Assembly: GCF_008806975.1 (NCBI RefSeq)
Contig: NZ_CP031728.1
Span: 4,485,501-4,549,500, forward strand
Reading direction: 5' to 3'
DNA: 64,000 bases
From: Cellvibrio sp. KY-GH-1
GTDB taxonomy: Bacteria > Pseudomonadota > Gammaproteobacteria > Pseudomonadales > Cellvibrionaceae
Shown: in pieces, positions 36,687 through 46,348 of the stretch
Layout: every line of letters starts with the position of its first letter
Numbering within the stretch: position 1 is the stretch's first letter
Made by a program: the position numbers and the translations under genes
Notes under the pieces: model-generated
What the model was told of the DNA's origin: nothing
The model's database searches: none
What the model saw: the letters and a program-made list of their open reading frames with translations, nothing else

Positions 36687-37568
36687 TCAAAGCGAATAGG
36701 GATCAAACCAGAGCGATTTGTCGTCCACTGGCGTTTTGGGTGGAAGCGTGGGATTTTCCAGGTGAATCAAGGTGCGGGTTTTTAAATTAGATTTCTCGAT
36801 CGCATCTTTCACGGTTGGATCGTTAAAAAAGTACTCGTCAAAGCTGCCATCGGCAATCGCTGTACGCAGCCCCTGCTCAATTTCATTGGCCAGTTTGGTG
36901 TTGGATTTACTTACAAAAAAATAAAACGGATTGGTGTAAGACAGCAGCAAGTTTTGCTCTACATCCAGTGCCAGTTTGGGGTAGCGTTGCATTTCCGACC
37001 AGGGTTCATGTACGCCGCGTGGGTAGCCATCAAAGCGATCGCCATCCAGCATATAAAACAGGCCTTCGTATTTAAGTACTTTAACTACATTAAGGTTATT
37101 GGCGGTCAGTACATTAGTATCTGCCCAAAAGCGGCCCTGGCCGAGGGAAACGCGCTTTAAATCCTCCAGCGTTTTAATACCATTAAATTTATTTTGGGTA
37201 CCTTTCTTGATCATCAATACCCTGTAACCCAGAAGCCCGCGGTAAATACAAATCCGTATTGGCTGTAAGCGCTCTTCCAGATCATTGGTAGTCGCATACC
37301 AGACCACATCCAACTGGTTCTCCATCAGCATTGTCACCATGCGCTCTTCGCTGGTGTTAGGTACCGCTTCGTCTAATGCGTATTTGTTGGATGATTTGCT
37401 CAGGGCTAACATCAGTAGCCCCTTTGCATAGGTTTCTATCGAGTTATTGCCCTGCACCACGCGCAGTTTGGTCTGCGCTTGAGCAGGGTTAATGAACATA
37501 GAAAGTAATATCAAGGAACATATCAAGGTCAATGAAATTGACTGGGATTTTGCTTTTTTATAATTCAT
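36687..37568 (-). CDS. Periplasmic solute-binding protein, SBP_bac_3-like
   Basis: Starting at 37568 the protein has 293 residues and an export signal (core SISLTLICSLILLSMFINPAQAQ). The rest follows the type II binding fold: LRVVQGNN, ETYAKGLLMLALS, MLMENQLDVVWYATTNDLEERL, RVLMIKKGTQNKFNGIKTLEDLKRVSLGQG and ADGSFDEYFFNDPTVKDAI. No permease or ATPase gene is adjacent, so it may be a sensor-type or orphan binding protein. It is convergent with the methyltransferase-dioxygenase gene, whose stop is 10 bp away. The ribosome site is weak. Confidence 0.75.
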   Translation of the reverse strand: MNYKKAKSQSISLTLICSLILLSMFINPAQAQTKLRVVQGNNSIETYAKGLLMLALSKSSNKYALDEAVPNTSEERMVTMLMENQLDVVWYATTNDLEERLQPIRICIYRGLLGYRVLMIKKGTQNKFNGIKTLEDLKRVSLGQGRFWADTNVLTANNLNVVKVLKYEGLFYMLDGDRFDGYPRGVHEPWSEMQRYPKLALDVEQNLLLSYTNPFYFFVSKSNTKLANEIEQGLRTAIADGSFDEYFFNDPTVKDAIEKSNLKTRTLIHLENPTLPPKTPVDDKSLWFDPYSL

Positions 37569-38035
37569 TGGAGCGGCTCGCCGACTAGTCTGCAGTCTCC
37601 TAACTCTAGTTGAAAGTACAGATTTTGCACGTCGCATAAATCATCTTTGATCTGCTTAACGGTGGCCAGGTGGGGAAAAAACCACCGCACCCGTTGAGGT
37701 TTCCTGTGTGTTATCACTAGAAAAGGTGCGGCGGTAAAAGTGGCTCAGTGCTGGCTCAGGTGTGGCTGAACGACCTGGCTACAATGAGTCATTGGAAGCA
37801 AGTGAGCGAGTTGAGCAGCAAAATCACTGCTGGGGAGAAGTGACTCACCAGTCAAAAAGCTCACTTAAACACGTCACAAACCACCGAGAAAGCTATTAGT
37901 GCCGCCGCCTTGCGGTTAGCGGCCTTGATGGCGAATTCAGTTGTTTGCGTGTTAATAGCCGTGTGGGCAGCCATTAACGGCACCGGTTGATGTGGGCGAA
38001 CCGGTGCTTACAGCAACTACCTCTGCCTGATGTTC
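37569..38035. other. 467-bp gap with one strong hairpin
   Basis: No convincing gene is seen on either strand. GCACCGGTT (37980-37988) and AACCGGTGC (37999-38007) form a perfect 9-bp stem with a 10-nt loop 30 bp before the end of yebG, and may terminate yebG on the minus strand although no T-run follows. The rest holds the promoter of the binding-protein gene and several imperfect small dyads. A small RNA cannot be excluded. Confidence 0.4.
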
Positions 38036-38329
38036 CTAGTCCTTGGCGGGGGTGGTCTTGCTGTTCAGGGTTACAGGCTTTTCGTAAGTGAAAGGCTGTA
38101 ATAATTCATCGGGCTTGCCTTTACAGGCTTTGGCCAGTAACTCGCGGCGCTGCGCCAAAAGCAGGCCAATGGCTTCACTGTGCTGTTCATCGATGCCGGG
38201 AATATTGTCTTCAATCAATTGCGTGATATTGGCGGCCAGCTCCAGATACTTATCGTGTTCTTCTGCAACTTTTCTATCTTCAAACATACTGCCATCCCGA
38301 TCACATAGCCAAACGGCGACTACTGCCAT
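38036..38329 (-). CDS. yebG: YebG-family SOS-induced protein
   Basis: From the ATG at 38327-38329 (GAGGAATT upstream) the product is 97 residues, the length of E. coli YebG (96). It begins MAVVAVWLCDRDGSMFEDRK and carries AEEHDKYLELAANITQLIED and a LLLAQRRELLAKACKGKP segment matching YebG. The function in the SOS response is not well defined. A perfect LexA box lies 24 bp upstream at 38353-38372, which firmly supports the call and its regulation. Confidence 0.93.
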   Translation of the reverse strand: MAVVAVWLCDRDGSMFEDRKVAEEHDKYLELAANITQLIEDNIPGIDEQHSEAIGLLLAQRRELLAKACKGKPDELLQPFTYEKPVTLNSKTTPAKD

Positions 38330-38352
38330 TGTGAATTCCTCAAAAGTGTTGT

Positions 38353-38372
38353 TACTGTTTTTATATACAGTA
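38353..38372 (-). promoter_or_regulatory. LexA (SOS) box of yebG
   Basis: TACTGTTTTTATATACAGTA matches the CTG-N10-CAG LexA consensus with the flanking TA bases. It lies between the yebG start and the end of the upstream DUF481 gene, where the yebG promoter must be. Confidence 0.92.
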
Positions 38373-38416
38373 TTTGTTGGCGGTGGGTATGTCAACAAAA
38401 AGTTAATTGTCCGGTA

Positions 38417-39415
38417 TCAAAAACTAACGCCTGCGCCCAGTGTGTAACTGCTGTCTTGGGTGGTTCCTGTGTCCATGTGGGTTTCGTTAAAGTCGTATTT
38501 GAGCGATAGGTGAATATTGTGCGATAGGTAATAGCGAATACCGCTGCTGGTATTAGCCAAATAATCCACCCAATCAATATTAGGGATTGCCATTTCAACA
38601 TCGACAAAGGTTTCCAAATGCTCATTGAACCAAAATTGCTGATAATCCAGATTCAGGGCGTAAGCCGAAAAATGCCAGTTTAGCGGGCCCGCCTTCAATC
38701 CAAAACGGTTGTAGGTAACGATGACATCAAGTTTGTCTTTGCGCTGGCCCCACAGACGATACCCCGGGCCTATGCCCGTGTTCCAATAGCTGGTTTCCAG
38801 CTCTACTCCTTCGATTCGATAGCTGGATGCACTGCGGACGAACCAATGAGAATTGAACAAATAGTCCACCCGGTAATTGGTCTCAAGGGTATCTTCGGTG
38901 ACACGATTATGCGATTTGTCGCGCTTGGTTTCGGCCTTCAATTCATGGCGCCAGTCGTTGGATTCGAGGTCTAGTTCGGTATAGAAATGCTGTTTTTCTT
39001 TTCGCTCGGAGTCATTGTCTATGTCCATCGCCCCTTCGAGCCGGCCGGATTTTTTCCACGTGGAAGAGGGTTTTTCCAAAGCGAGCTTCGTCAGTGGATA
39101 AGTAGCGCCAGCGGTAGTTACATGGCCAGCCTTTTCGCTAAATTGGAGCCTCGTTGACTGGGTGTTCGAGTCAATTCTCCAGAATTGTGGTTGATCGGTT
39201 TCCAGGCTTTGGACGGCATTGAGGTTAATCGTCAATAAGCCTGCATAAGCCGTTTGAATGGTTAATGACCCTTCAGCCAATGCAGTGATGGATCCGCTTA
39301 TTTGGTCACCGTTGGTGAGGCGTACCTGGTCTGCAAGCACCGGTGGTGAGAATCCGAAGGTGGTGCCGAGGATCGAAAGGTTGCAGCAAGCGAAAGCTAT
39401 TGTTCTTTTGTGCAC
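38417..39415 (-). CDS. DUF481 outer membrane protein
   Basis: The 332-residue exported protein has a signal peptide ending near PPVLADQV. A short N-terminal domain (QVRLTNGDQISGSITALAEGSLTIQT) is followed by a DUF481/YdiY-type barrel: ELDLESNDWRHELKAETKRDKS, NYRVDYLFNSHWFVRSASSY, GIGPGYRLWG, and the C-terminal YTLGAGVSF. These are predicted salt-induced or envelope-stress barrels of unknown function. Its start overlaps the end of the upstream lysozyme-inhibitor-like gene by 19 bp, so the two are translationally coupled. Confidence 0.82.
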   Translation of the reverse strand: MHKRTIAFACCNLSILGTTFGFSPPVLADQVRLTNGDQISGSITALAEGSLTIQTAYAGLLTINLNAVQSLETDQPQFWRIDSNTQSTRLQFSEKAGHVTTAGATYPLTKLALEKPSSTWKKSGRLEGAMDIDNDSERKEKQHFYTELDLESNDWRHELKAETKRDKSHNRVTEDTLETNYRVDYLFNSHWFVRSASSYRIEGVELETSYWNTGIGPGYRLWGQRKDKLDVIVTYNRFGLKAGPLNWHFSAYALNLDYQQFWFNEHLETFVDVEMAIPNIDWVDYLANTSSGIRYYLSHNIHLSLKYDFNETHMDTGTTQDSSYTLGAGVSF

Positions 39416-40119
39416 ACCAGCTCCTGAGCGTTAAATCCCCAGACGACTCTGGCTTCACCATGATGCTCCCAAAAGCTTTCATTTTGACCGAGATATTGGG
39501 CGCCGCTGGCGGCTTGCGACAAATACATGAGCGATGATTTATCGCCGCGCTCGGCAATCAAGGTGGGTGGCTCGGTTTGATGGAAAGTGACGAATAATTC
39601 ATCCGCGGGTGACGCTCCGCATTGATAGCGAAATGGGCCCAGATGGGGCACCAATTGATAGCGGGCTTGAAGCTCTGCAATGCGCAGTTGGTAGGCTTGG
39701 TTCACGCAATCTTTCGGCGTCTCGCTTTTCCAGCAGTCGTTGCGCCCTTTAATCCAGCCGCGTTGTTCGGCTTTAAGCAGGGGAGGGTGTTGGTTTTTCG
39801 CCTTTTGTTGTGCAGCGTGGTAAATGCCGTGTAGTTTGTTGTCCAGAATCGCCAGATCAGGCGATTCGCAGATCAGCGTTTCTATGGACGATTTTGCCTT
39901 GGTGCAATTAAAGCTTGGGGTAGATTTTGTGGTCGGGCGCGGCAAGGAGTAATTCTGCGTGTGGTCACAGGAGCCATCTTTTTCACAATCGTTGATGCCG
40001 TCTTTATCCAGATCCCAGCTTGGATGGATTGTCTTGGGTGGTGTAGCCCAACTGTTTATCGAAGCACTGGCGACGGCGATCCATAGTGAACGTCTCAACC
40101 AATAGGCGGCTAATATCAT
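39397..40119 (-). CDS. LprI-MliC type lysozyme-inhibitor-like protein
   Basis: The 240-residue exported protein has a signal-like N-terminus (LWIAVASASINSWA), then a Ca-loop-like DLDKDGINDCEKDGSCD. An LprI/DUF1311 domain follows (FNCTKAKSSIETLICESPDLAILDNKL, EQRGWIKGRNDCW, CVNQAYQLRIAELQARYQ). The C-terminus is MliC-like: PFRYQCGASPADELFVTFHQTEPPTL, a SQAASGAQYLGQNESFWEHHGEARV stretch and a final Cys. MliC domains inhibit c-type lysozyme and LprI domains also protect against lysozyme. It probably protects peptidoglycan in the periplasm. Its end overlaps the DUF481 gene. Confidence 0.78.
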   Translation of the reverse strand: MILAAYWLRRSLWIAVASASINSWATPPKTIHPSWDLDKDGINDCEKDGSCDHTQNYSLPRPTTKSTPSFNCTKAKSSIETLICESPDLAILDNKLHGIYHAAQQKAKNQHPPLLKAEQRGWIKGRNDCWKSETPKDCVNQAYQLRIAELQARYQLVPHLGPFRYQCGASPADELFVTFHQTEPPTLIAERGDKSSLMYLSQAASGAQYLGQNESFWEHHGEARVVWGFNAQELVCTKEQ

Positions 40120-40220
40120 AGTGGCACCTCGGTATCATTCCTGGAGTGGGTTTGGGTGTTGTGCCTGAGTATATCAGCCATGGATAATGCCGTATCTTTT
40201 TGTCCCCACAGGATTTCCTA

Positions 40221-41834
40221 GTGTCCGAATCTCCCCGTCCTACAGATCCAACACCGTCCGCCCCTGAATCCAAGCCCCGCCCCAAAAGCCTGCTGCGTTC
40301 AAGTTTGCTGACTGGCTCCATGACCATGACCTCGCGGGTCTTGGGGTTGGTGCGCGATATAGTGCTGGCCAGTGTATTGGGTGCCGGTGGTGCCATGGAC
40401 GCCTTTGCCGTTGCGCAAAAAATTCCCAACTTCTTTCGCCGTTTGTTTGCCGAAGGCGCTTTTTCACAGGCATTTATTCCGGTGCTGGCCGAGTACAAGG
40501 AAAAGGGCGGGCGTGAGGCGGTAAAAGAACTGGTGGATAAGGTTGCCGGCTGCCTGGGTTCGATTTTGCTGCTGTTTACTCTTTTGGGGGTTCTGGGTGC
40601 GGCGGGTTTTGCCTACGTCTTTGGCTGGGGTTATGCGGATGAGCCGGAAAAGTTCTCGCTGTTGGTGGAGCTGGTGCGCATTACCTTTCCCTATTTGATG
40701 CTGATCTCCCTCACCGGTTTTGCCGGGGCGATTTTAAATAGCTACGACCGCTTTGCGATTCCCGCCGTAACTCCGGTGTTCCTGAATATTTTTATGATCG
40801 CGGCGGCGTTGTTGCTGGCCGATTTTTTCCCCAATCCCGCCTATGCGCTGGCGTGGAGTATTTTGGCGGCAGGTGTTTTCTCTCTGCTGTTTCAGCTGCC
40901 GTTTTTAAAGCAGATTCATCTGCTGCCGTCGCCCAAATTGGATTGGTCTCACCCAGGGGTGAAGCGCATTTTAGTGTTAATGGCACCGGCGCTTTTTGGT
41001 GTCTCGGTAAGTCAGCTTAATCTGCTGCTGGATTCGGTCATCGCCACCATGTTGGGAGATGGTGCAGTGAGCTGGCTGTTCTATTCGGATCGTCTGGTGG
41101 AGTTGCCGCTGGGGGTGTTTGGTGTGGCCATAGCAACGGTAATTATGCCGGGGCTATCGCGCCTTAGTGCGGCCCAGTCTGGTGAGAAATTTAGCGATAT
41201 GCTCGATTGGGCAATCCGCTTTGTGGTGCTGATTGCATTGCCGGCCACCCTGGCGCTGATTATTCTCGCCGAGCCAATTCTGTTCACACTGTTCTATCAC
41301 GGCGAGATGAAGTTAGCAGACATTCTTATGTCCACCTACAGTCTCAAAGCCTATGCGCTGGGCTTGTTTGCCTTCATGCTGATCAAGGTGTTGGTGCCCG
41401 GATTCTTCGCCCGTCAGGACATGAAAACCCCGGTGCGTACCGGTATTGTGGCGATTATCGCCAACATTCTGATGAAGCCTCTGGTGGTAATTCCACTGGC
41501 AATGCTCTGGGGTTTGGGGCATGTTGGCCTTGCTTTCACGACGGCCATGGCGGCTTACGTTAATGCCTTCCTGCTTTATCGTGGCCTGCGCAAGGCCGGG
41601 GTCTACGCTCCGGCCAGCCAATGGGCGACTATCTGGTTGCGTTACGGCGCCGCGAATCTGGCCATGGTAGCGGTGCTTCTGGCGCTATTGCAGTTTTGGT
41701 CCGGGTGGGCCGAATGGCACCTGCTGGAACGAGTTATCCGTCTGACTGCGGTCTGTGTCGCTGGGTTGCTGGCCTACATACTGACACTGCTGGCGGTCGG
41801 TGTTCGACTGCGCGATTTCAAAGCGCACCACTAA
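40221..41834 (+). CDS. murJ: Lipid II flippase MurJ
   Basis: Using GTG at 40221, seven bases after AGGA, the protein is 537 residues; a TTG at 40200 is also in frame. It has about 14 hydrophobic helices of the MOP-type exporter family: SSLLTGSMTMTSRVLGLVRD, FFRRLFAEGAFSQAFIPVLAEYKE, VSQLNLLLDSVIATML and WLFYSDRLVELPLGVFGVAIATVIMPGLS. MurJ flips lipid-linked peptidoglycan precursors across the inner membrane and is essential. It starts the right backbone block murJ-ribF-ileS-lspA-fkpB-ispH. In Pseudomonas rpsT lies next to it, but no rpsT is seen in the window. Confidence 0.96.
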   Translation: MSESPRPTDPTPSAPESKPRPKSLLRSSLLTGSMTMTSRVLGLVRDIVLASVLGAGGAMDAFAVAQKIPNFFRRLFAEGAFSQAFIPVLAEYKEKGGREAVKELVDKVAGCLGSILLLFTLLGVLGAAGFAYVFGWGYADEPEKFSLLVELVRITFPYLMLISLTGFAGAILNSYDRFAIPAVTPVFLNIFMIAAALLLADFFPNPAYALAWSILAAGVFSLLFQLPFLKQIHLLPSPKLDWSHPGVKRILVLMAPALFGVSVSQLNLLLDSVIATMLGDGAVSWLFYSDRLVELPLGVFGVAIATVIMPGLSRLSAAQSGEKFSDMLDWAIRFVVLIALPATLALIILAEPILFTLFYHGEMKLADILMSTYSLKAYALGLFAFMLIKVLVPGFFARQDMKTPVRTGIVAIIANILMKPLVVIPLAMLWGLGHVGLAFTTAMAAYVNAFLLYRGLRKAGVYAPASQWATIWLRYGAANLAMVAVLLALLQFWSGWAEWHLLERVIRLTAVCVAGLLAYILTLLAVGVRLRDFKAHH

Positions 41835-41953
41835 TGTCGCCCTTTTGTGATTCTGCACCGGGGATTTTGAGTCGGGGTAGGCTCAGGCGTTGTCGCTCCT
41901 GTATACTGCCCGCCTTCATTTTTTGGTCGATTTGATTGAGGGCTGTACCCAGC

Positions 41954-42898
41954 GTGAATCCGGCGGCACCAGCGTTTATTCGCGGTTTACACAACCTGCG
42001 CCCCTCGCACCGCGGCTGCGTTGCTACGATTGGCTCCTTTGATGGCGTTCACCTTGGCCACCAGGCGATCCTCCAGCAGCTGCAGCAAGTTGCCAACGCA
42101 TGCAAATTGCCCTCAGTTGTGATTATTTTTGAGCCCCAGCCGCACGAGTTTTTTGCCGGCGATAAAGCGCCGGCGCGCTTGATGCGCCTGCGCGAGAAAG
42201 TCCAGGCGTTATTAGCGGCGGGCGTCAATCGTGTTCTCTGCCTGCAATTTAACGATGCCTTGCGCCGCCTCTCGGCAGAAGCCTTTGTGGAAAAGGTGCT
42301 GATTGATGGATTGGGTATTAAACACCTGGTGGTGGGGGACGATTTTCGTTTTGGCTGCGACAGGCGCGGCGATTTTGCGCTTCTGCGAACTATCGGCAGC
42401 CAACGCGGTTTTAGTGTGACTGATACGGTCACGCTGGAGGTGGGGGGCGAACGGGTTAGCAGTACCCGTATCCGCCAACTGCTGGAACAGGGCGATTTTG
42501 CCAGTGCCGAACAGTTGCTCGGCAAGCCCTACAGCATCAATGGTCGCATTGCCTACGGTCAGCAATTGGGGCGCAAACTGGGTGTGCCTACCGCTAATGT
42601 GCATTTGCGTCGGTATAGATCGCCTTTGCACGGTGTCTTCACTGTTACGGTTAAATTTGCTGATGGCAGTGTTTACAAGGGTGTTGCCAACGTTGGCGTG
42701 CGACCGACAGTGACCGGCGATAAAAAACCGCTGCTGGAAGTACATTTATTTGATTTTTCGCGCATGGCCTATGGCGCCATGATTGATGTGACTTTCCACA
42801 CTAAATTGCGCGATGAAAAAAAATTCAATTCACTGGATGAATTGCAAACCCAATTGCAAATGGACATTGCCCAGGCCAAACAATTTTTTCTACTTTAA
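41954..42898 (+). CDS. ribF: Bifunctional riboflavin kinase / FAD synthetase
   Basis: The 314-residue enzyme (E. coli RibF has 313) makes FMN and then FAD. The N-terminal adenylyltransferase shows ATIGSFDGVHLGHQAIL, VIIFEPQPHEFF, DDFRFGCDRRGDF and VSSTRIRQLLEQGDF. The C-terminal kinase shows GKLGVPTANV-like RKLGVPTANVHL, GVFTVTV, YKGVANVGVRPTV and EVHLFDF. The start is GTG at 41954, eleven bases after GAGGG; a TTG at 41936 is the alternative. It lies between murJ and ileS, the usual gammaproteobacterial order. Confidence 0.96.
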   Translation: MNPAAPAFIRGLHNLRPSHRGCVATIGSFDGVHLGHQAILQQLQQVANACKLPSVVIIFEPQPHEFFAGDKAPARLMRLREKVQALLAAGVNRVLCLQFNDALRRLSAEAFVEKVLIDGLGIKHLVVGDDFRFGCDRRGDFALLRTIGSQRGFSVTDTVTLEVGGERVSSTRIRQLLEQGDFASAEQLLGKPYSINGRIAYGQQLGRKLGVPTANVHLRRYRSPLHGVFTVTVKFADGSVYKGVANVGVRPTVTGDKKPLLEVHLFDFSRMAYGAMIDVTFHTKLRDEKKFNSLDELQTQLQMDIAQAKQFFLL

Positions 42899-42925
42899 AT
42901 TTGTTAACAAAGTTGACCGTGAATC

Positions 42926-45724
42926 ATGACCGATTACAAAGCAACACTGAACCTGCCTAACACCGATTTCGCCATGAAGGCGAACCTCGCGCAACGCGAG
43001 CCGGAAATGCTGAAAAACTGGCAAGCGAATAATTTATACCAACAAATTCGCACAGCGCGCGCTGGTCGCGAGCAATTTATTTTGCACGACGGTCCACCCT
43101 ATGCGAATGGCGATATTCACATTGGTCACGCGGTTAACAAAATTCTCAAAGACATCATTATCAAAAGCAAAACCCTGAGCGGTTTTGACGCACCCTATGT
43201 GCCCGGATGGGACTGTCATGGTCTGCCGATCGAACATAATGTGGAGAAAAAAATCGGCAAAGCTGGCGACAAGGTTGATGTGAAAACCTTTCGCCAAAAA
43301 TGTCGCGAATATGCCGCCGGCCAGCTTGAAGGCCAGCGCAAAGATTTTATTCGCCTGGGTGTGTTGGGAGATTGGGAAAATCCCTATCTCACCATGGATT
43401 ACAAATTTGAAGCTGACATCATTCGTTCACTGGGTAAGATCGCCGAGAACGGCCATTTGCTGCGTGGTTTTAAACCAGTTTACTGGAGCGTAGTGGGTGG
43501 CTCTGCACTTGCTGAAGCGGAAGTGGAATACCACGATAAAACATCCTTCTCGATCGACGTAAAGTTTGCCTTTGTTGATCAGCATGCGGTTGAGAATGTC
43601 ATCGAGGGTCTAACCGGCTGCGGAAAAATTTCGCTGGTGATCTGGACCACCACTCCATGGACCTTGCCTGCTAACCAGGCGGTGTCTGCCAATGCCGAAA
43701 TCGACTATGCCGTGGTGCAGGTGGGTGTGGAGCGTTTGCTGGTTGCAGAGACTTTGGTTAGCAGCGTTGTTGCGCGTGCACAAGTGGAAAATGCCGAAAT
43801 CGTTGGTCGTGTAAAGGGCGCAGCGCTCGAGCATTTACTGGTGCAACATCCTTTCTATGCACGGCAGGTGCCGGTGATTCTTGGTGATCACGTGACTACC
43901 GATGCTGGTACGGGTTTTGTTCACACCGCACCTGATCATGGTGCAGAAGACTTTAATGTCGGTTTGAAATATGGAATCGGCACACTCAATTACATCGATG
44001 ACCACGGAACCTATCGCCCCAATGTGGAAATTTTTGCGGGCGAGCACGTGTATAAAGTGGATGAAAAAGTTGTTGAATTACTAATTGAAAAACACGCACT
44101 GCTTGCGCAGGGCAAAATTACTCACAGCTTCCCGCATTGCTGGCGCACTAAAACCCCGCTGATTTTCCGCGCGACGCCGCAATGGTTTGTGAGCATGAGT
44201 AAAAATAATTTGCGCGATCAGGTTGCTGCCGCCGTTGATGGTGTCCAATGGGTACCTGATTGGGGTAAGGCGCGCATTGACTCAATGCTGGCAAGCTCGC
44301 CGGATTGGTGTATCTCTCGTCAGCGCACCTGGGGCGTACCTATTGCATTGTTTGTGCACAAGGAAACTCAGGATTTGCATCCGGATACACCGCGTTTGAT
44401 TGAAGCCGTTGCACAAAAAGTTGAACAGGGCGGAATGGATGCCTGGTTTGAACTGGATGCAAAAGCATTGCTCGGCGCCGATGCAGAGGCTTACCAAAAA
44501 GTTACCGATACCCTGGATGTGTGGTTCGACTCTGGTGTCACTCACTACGCTGTTCTGGCGCAACGCGCGGGCCTGCGTTTCCCGGCAGATTTGTACCTGG
44601 AAGGTTCGGATCAGCATCGCGGCTGGTTCCAGTCATCGCTGAAAACCTCTATGGCAATGCACGCCGTACCGCCATACAAAACTGTGTTGACCCATGGTTT
44701 CACTGTGGATGCTAACGGCAACAAAATGTCCAAATCCCTGGGCAATGTAGTGCCGCCGCAAAAAGTCATGAATGAATACGGCGCGGACGTGTTGCGCTTG
44801 TGGATTGCCGCTACTGATTTCAGCAACGACATGCGTGTGTCAGATGAAATTTTAAAACGCACGGCCGATTCCTATCGTCGTATTCGTAATACTGCGCGCT
44901 TTATTTTGTCGAATCTGGTGGGATTTAATCCCGAGACGGATCTGGTTCCTATGGAACAAATGGTGCAACTGGATCGCTGGATCGTTGGTCAGACTGCCAA
45001 GCTGCAGCAGGAAATTATCGGTTACTACAATAGCTACGAACTGCATATGATTTATCAGAAGCTGCATAACTTCTGCGTGGTGGAGCTGGGTGGTTTTTAT
45101 CTGGATATTATTAAAGATCGCCAGTACACCGTTAAGGCCGATGCGCACGCGCGTCGCTCTGCACAAACTGCTTTGTATTATGTGATTGAAGCCCTGGTGC
45201 GTTGGATCGCACCAATTTTAAGTTTCACGGCGGATGAAATCTGGCAAGTATTGCCGGGCAAACGCGATGCAAATGTGTTTGTCGCTGAGTGGTTTAGTGT
45301 TCCAGCATTACCGGCTGATTCTTTTGCCGATGATTACTGGGCATTGATTGCAGATGTGAAAACGGCGGTGAATAAAGTTATAGAAGCCAAGCGCGCCGCT
45401 GGTGAAGTGGGAGGGGCGCTCGGTACGGAAGTAACCTTGTTTGTAGATGATAAATTGCAAACCGAGCTGCAGAAATTGGGCGATGAATTGCGCTTTGTGC
45501 TGATCACCTCAACGGCGAACGTGCAGGCGCTGAGCGTTGCGCAAAATGCTGAAGTAACGGAAGTGGCCGGTCTGCAAGTGGCGGTGAAAAAATCGGAATA
45601 CATCAAGTGCGAGCGCTGCTGGCATCATCGTGCTGACGTAGGTGCAAACGCGGTGCATCCAACCATTTGTTTACGTTGCGTCACCAATGTGGACGGAGCT
45701 GGCGAAAGTCGCGCGTTTGCGTAA
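42926..45724 (+). CDS. ileS: Isoleucyl-tRNA synthetase
   Basis: The 932-residue class I synthetase charges tRNA-Ile and edits Val. It shows the HIGH motif in [26 protein letters not shown], the editing domain with [13 protein letters not shown], a KMSKS loop (NKMSKSLGN, about residue 600), the anticodon-binding domain and a C-terminal zinc finger (CERCWHH and CLRC). The length is typical of the bacterial type. It is followed by a repeat-rich gap of 126 bp before lspA. Confidence 0.98.
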   Translation: MTDYKATLNLPNTDFAMKANLAQREPEMLKNWQANNLYQQIRTARAGREQFILHDGPPYANGDIHIGHAVNKILKDIIIKSKTLSGFDAPYVPGWDCHGLPIEHNVEKKIGKAGDKVDVKTFRQKCREYAAGQLEGQRKDFIRLGVLGDWENPYLTMDYKFEADIIRSLGKIAENGHLLRGFKPVYWSVVGGSALAEAEVEYHDKTSFSIDVKFAFVDQHAVENVIEGLTGCGKISLVIWTTTPWTLPANQAVSANAEIDYAVVQVGVERLLVAETLVSSVVARAQVENAEIVGRVKGAALEHLLVQHPFYARQVPVILGDHVTTDAGTGFVHTAPDHGAEDFNVGLKYGIGTLNYIDDHGTYRPNVEIFAGEHVYKVDEKVVELLIEKHALLAQGKITHSFPHCWRTKTPLIFRATPQWFVSMSKNNLRDQVAAAVDGVQWVPDWGKARIDSMLASSPDWCISRQRTWGVPIALFVHKETQDLHPDTPRLIEAVAQKVEQGGMDAWFELDAKALLGADAEAYQKVTDTLDVWFDSGVTHYAVLAQRAGLRFPADLYLEGSDQHRGWFQSSLKTSMAMHAVPPYKTVLTHGFTVDANGNKMSKSLGNVVPPQKVMNEYGADVLRLWIAATDFSNDMRVSDEILKRTADSYRRIRNTARFILSNLVGFNPETDLVPMEQMVQLDRWIVGQTAKLQQEIIGYYNSYELHMIYQKLHNFCVVELGGFYLDIIKDRQYTVKADAHARRSAQTALYYVIEALVRWIAPILSFTADEIWQVLPGKRDANVFVAEWFSVPALPADSFADDYWALIADVKTAVNKVIEAKRAAGEVGGALGTEVTLFVDDKLQTELQKLGDELRFVLITSTANVQALSVAQNAEVTEVAGLQVAVKKSEYIKCERCWHHRADVGANAVHPTICLRCVTNVDGAGESRAFA

Positions 45725-45727
45725 TTA

Positions 45728-45840
45728 AATCCCTCCCCGACCCTCCCTTTTCCAAAGGGAGGGAGTACCAGTCTGACCATCAAAGATGGGAGTTGGCTCC
45801 TCCTCTTTGTCAAAGGGGAAGTTGGGAGGGGATTCAAAGG
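45728..45840. repeat. Imperfect inverted repeat (REP-like) between ileS and lspA
   Basis: An outer inverted pair joins the pyrimidine-rich stretch from 45728 (AATCCCTCCCC) with the purine-rich stretch ending 45834 (GGGAGGGGATT). Inside are local hairpins such as CCCTCCC with GGGAGGG (45741-45764). The element interrupts an otherwise compact operon and lies just before the lspA start. Elements of this CCCTCCCC...AAAGGGAGGG type are common intergenic repeats. Confidence 0.7.
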
Positions 45841-45850
45841 TAAGAATTTA

Positions 45851-46348
45851 ATGACCGAAAAAATCTATCAAAAATCCTGGTTTTGGTATGCCGTCGCTTT
45901 TGTGGTGTTGGTGTTGGATCAGGCAAGCAAGCACGCCATCGAAGCTGTGTTTGAGTTTGGTGAAACCAAAGTATTCACCTCGTTCTTTAATTTCACTCTG
46001 GCTTATAACACTGGCGCTGCATTTAGCTTTCTGGCAGATGCAGGTGGTTGGCAGCGTTGGTTTTTCGGTGTCGTTGCGATGGTGGCGAGCGTATTGTTGA
46101 TCGTGTGGATTGGTCGAGTTGCTGCCACCAAAGTACGTGAGGCGTTTGCGCTGGCTTTTATTCTGGGTGGCGCATTGGGTAACTTGTATGACCGGATTGT
46201 GCTGGGTCATGTGGTCGACTTTATCGTGGTTCACTATCAGGATAATTATTGGCCCGCGTTTAATCTCGCCGACTCGGCCATTACCCTGGGGGCTGCGGTG
46301 TTAATTATTGATATGTTGTTTAGTAAAGAGAAAAAAGCCCATGCGTAA
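45851..46348 (+). CDS. lspA: Lipoprotein signal peptidase (signal peptidase II)
   Basis: The 165-residue inner-membrane aspartic protease removes signal peptides from prolipoproteins. It has four hydrophobic helices. The conserved blocks are VLDQASKHAIE, FFNFTLAYNTGAAFSFL, GGALGNLYDRIVLGHVVDFI and FNLADSAITLGA. The catalytic pair would be Asp123 and Asp141. The start of fkpB overlaps its stop by eight bases, showing translational coupling. Confidence 0.97.
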   Translation: MTEKIYQKSWFWYAVAFVVLVLDQASKHAIEAVFEFGETKVFTSFFNFTLAYNTGAAFSFLADAGGWQRWFFGVVAMVASVLLIVWIGRVAATKVREAFALAFILGGALGNLYDRIVLGHVVDFIVVHYQDNYWPAFNLADSAITLGAAVLIIDMLFSKEKKAHA

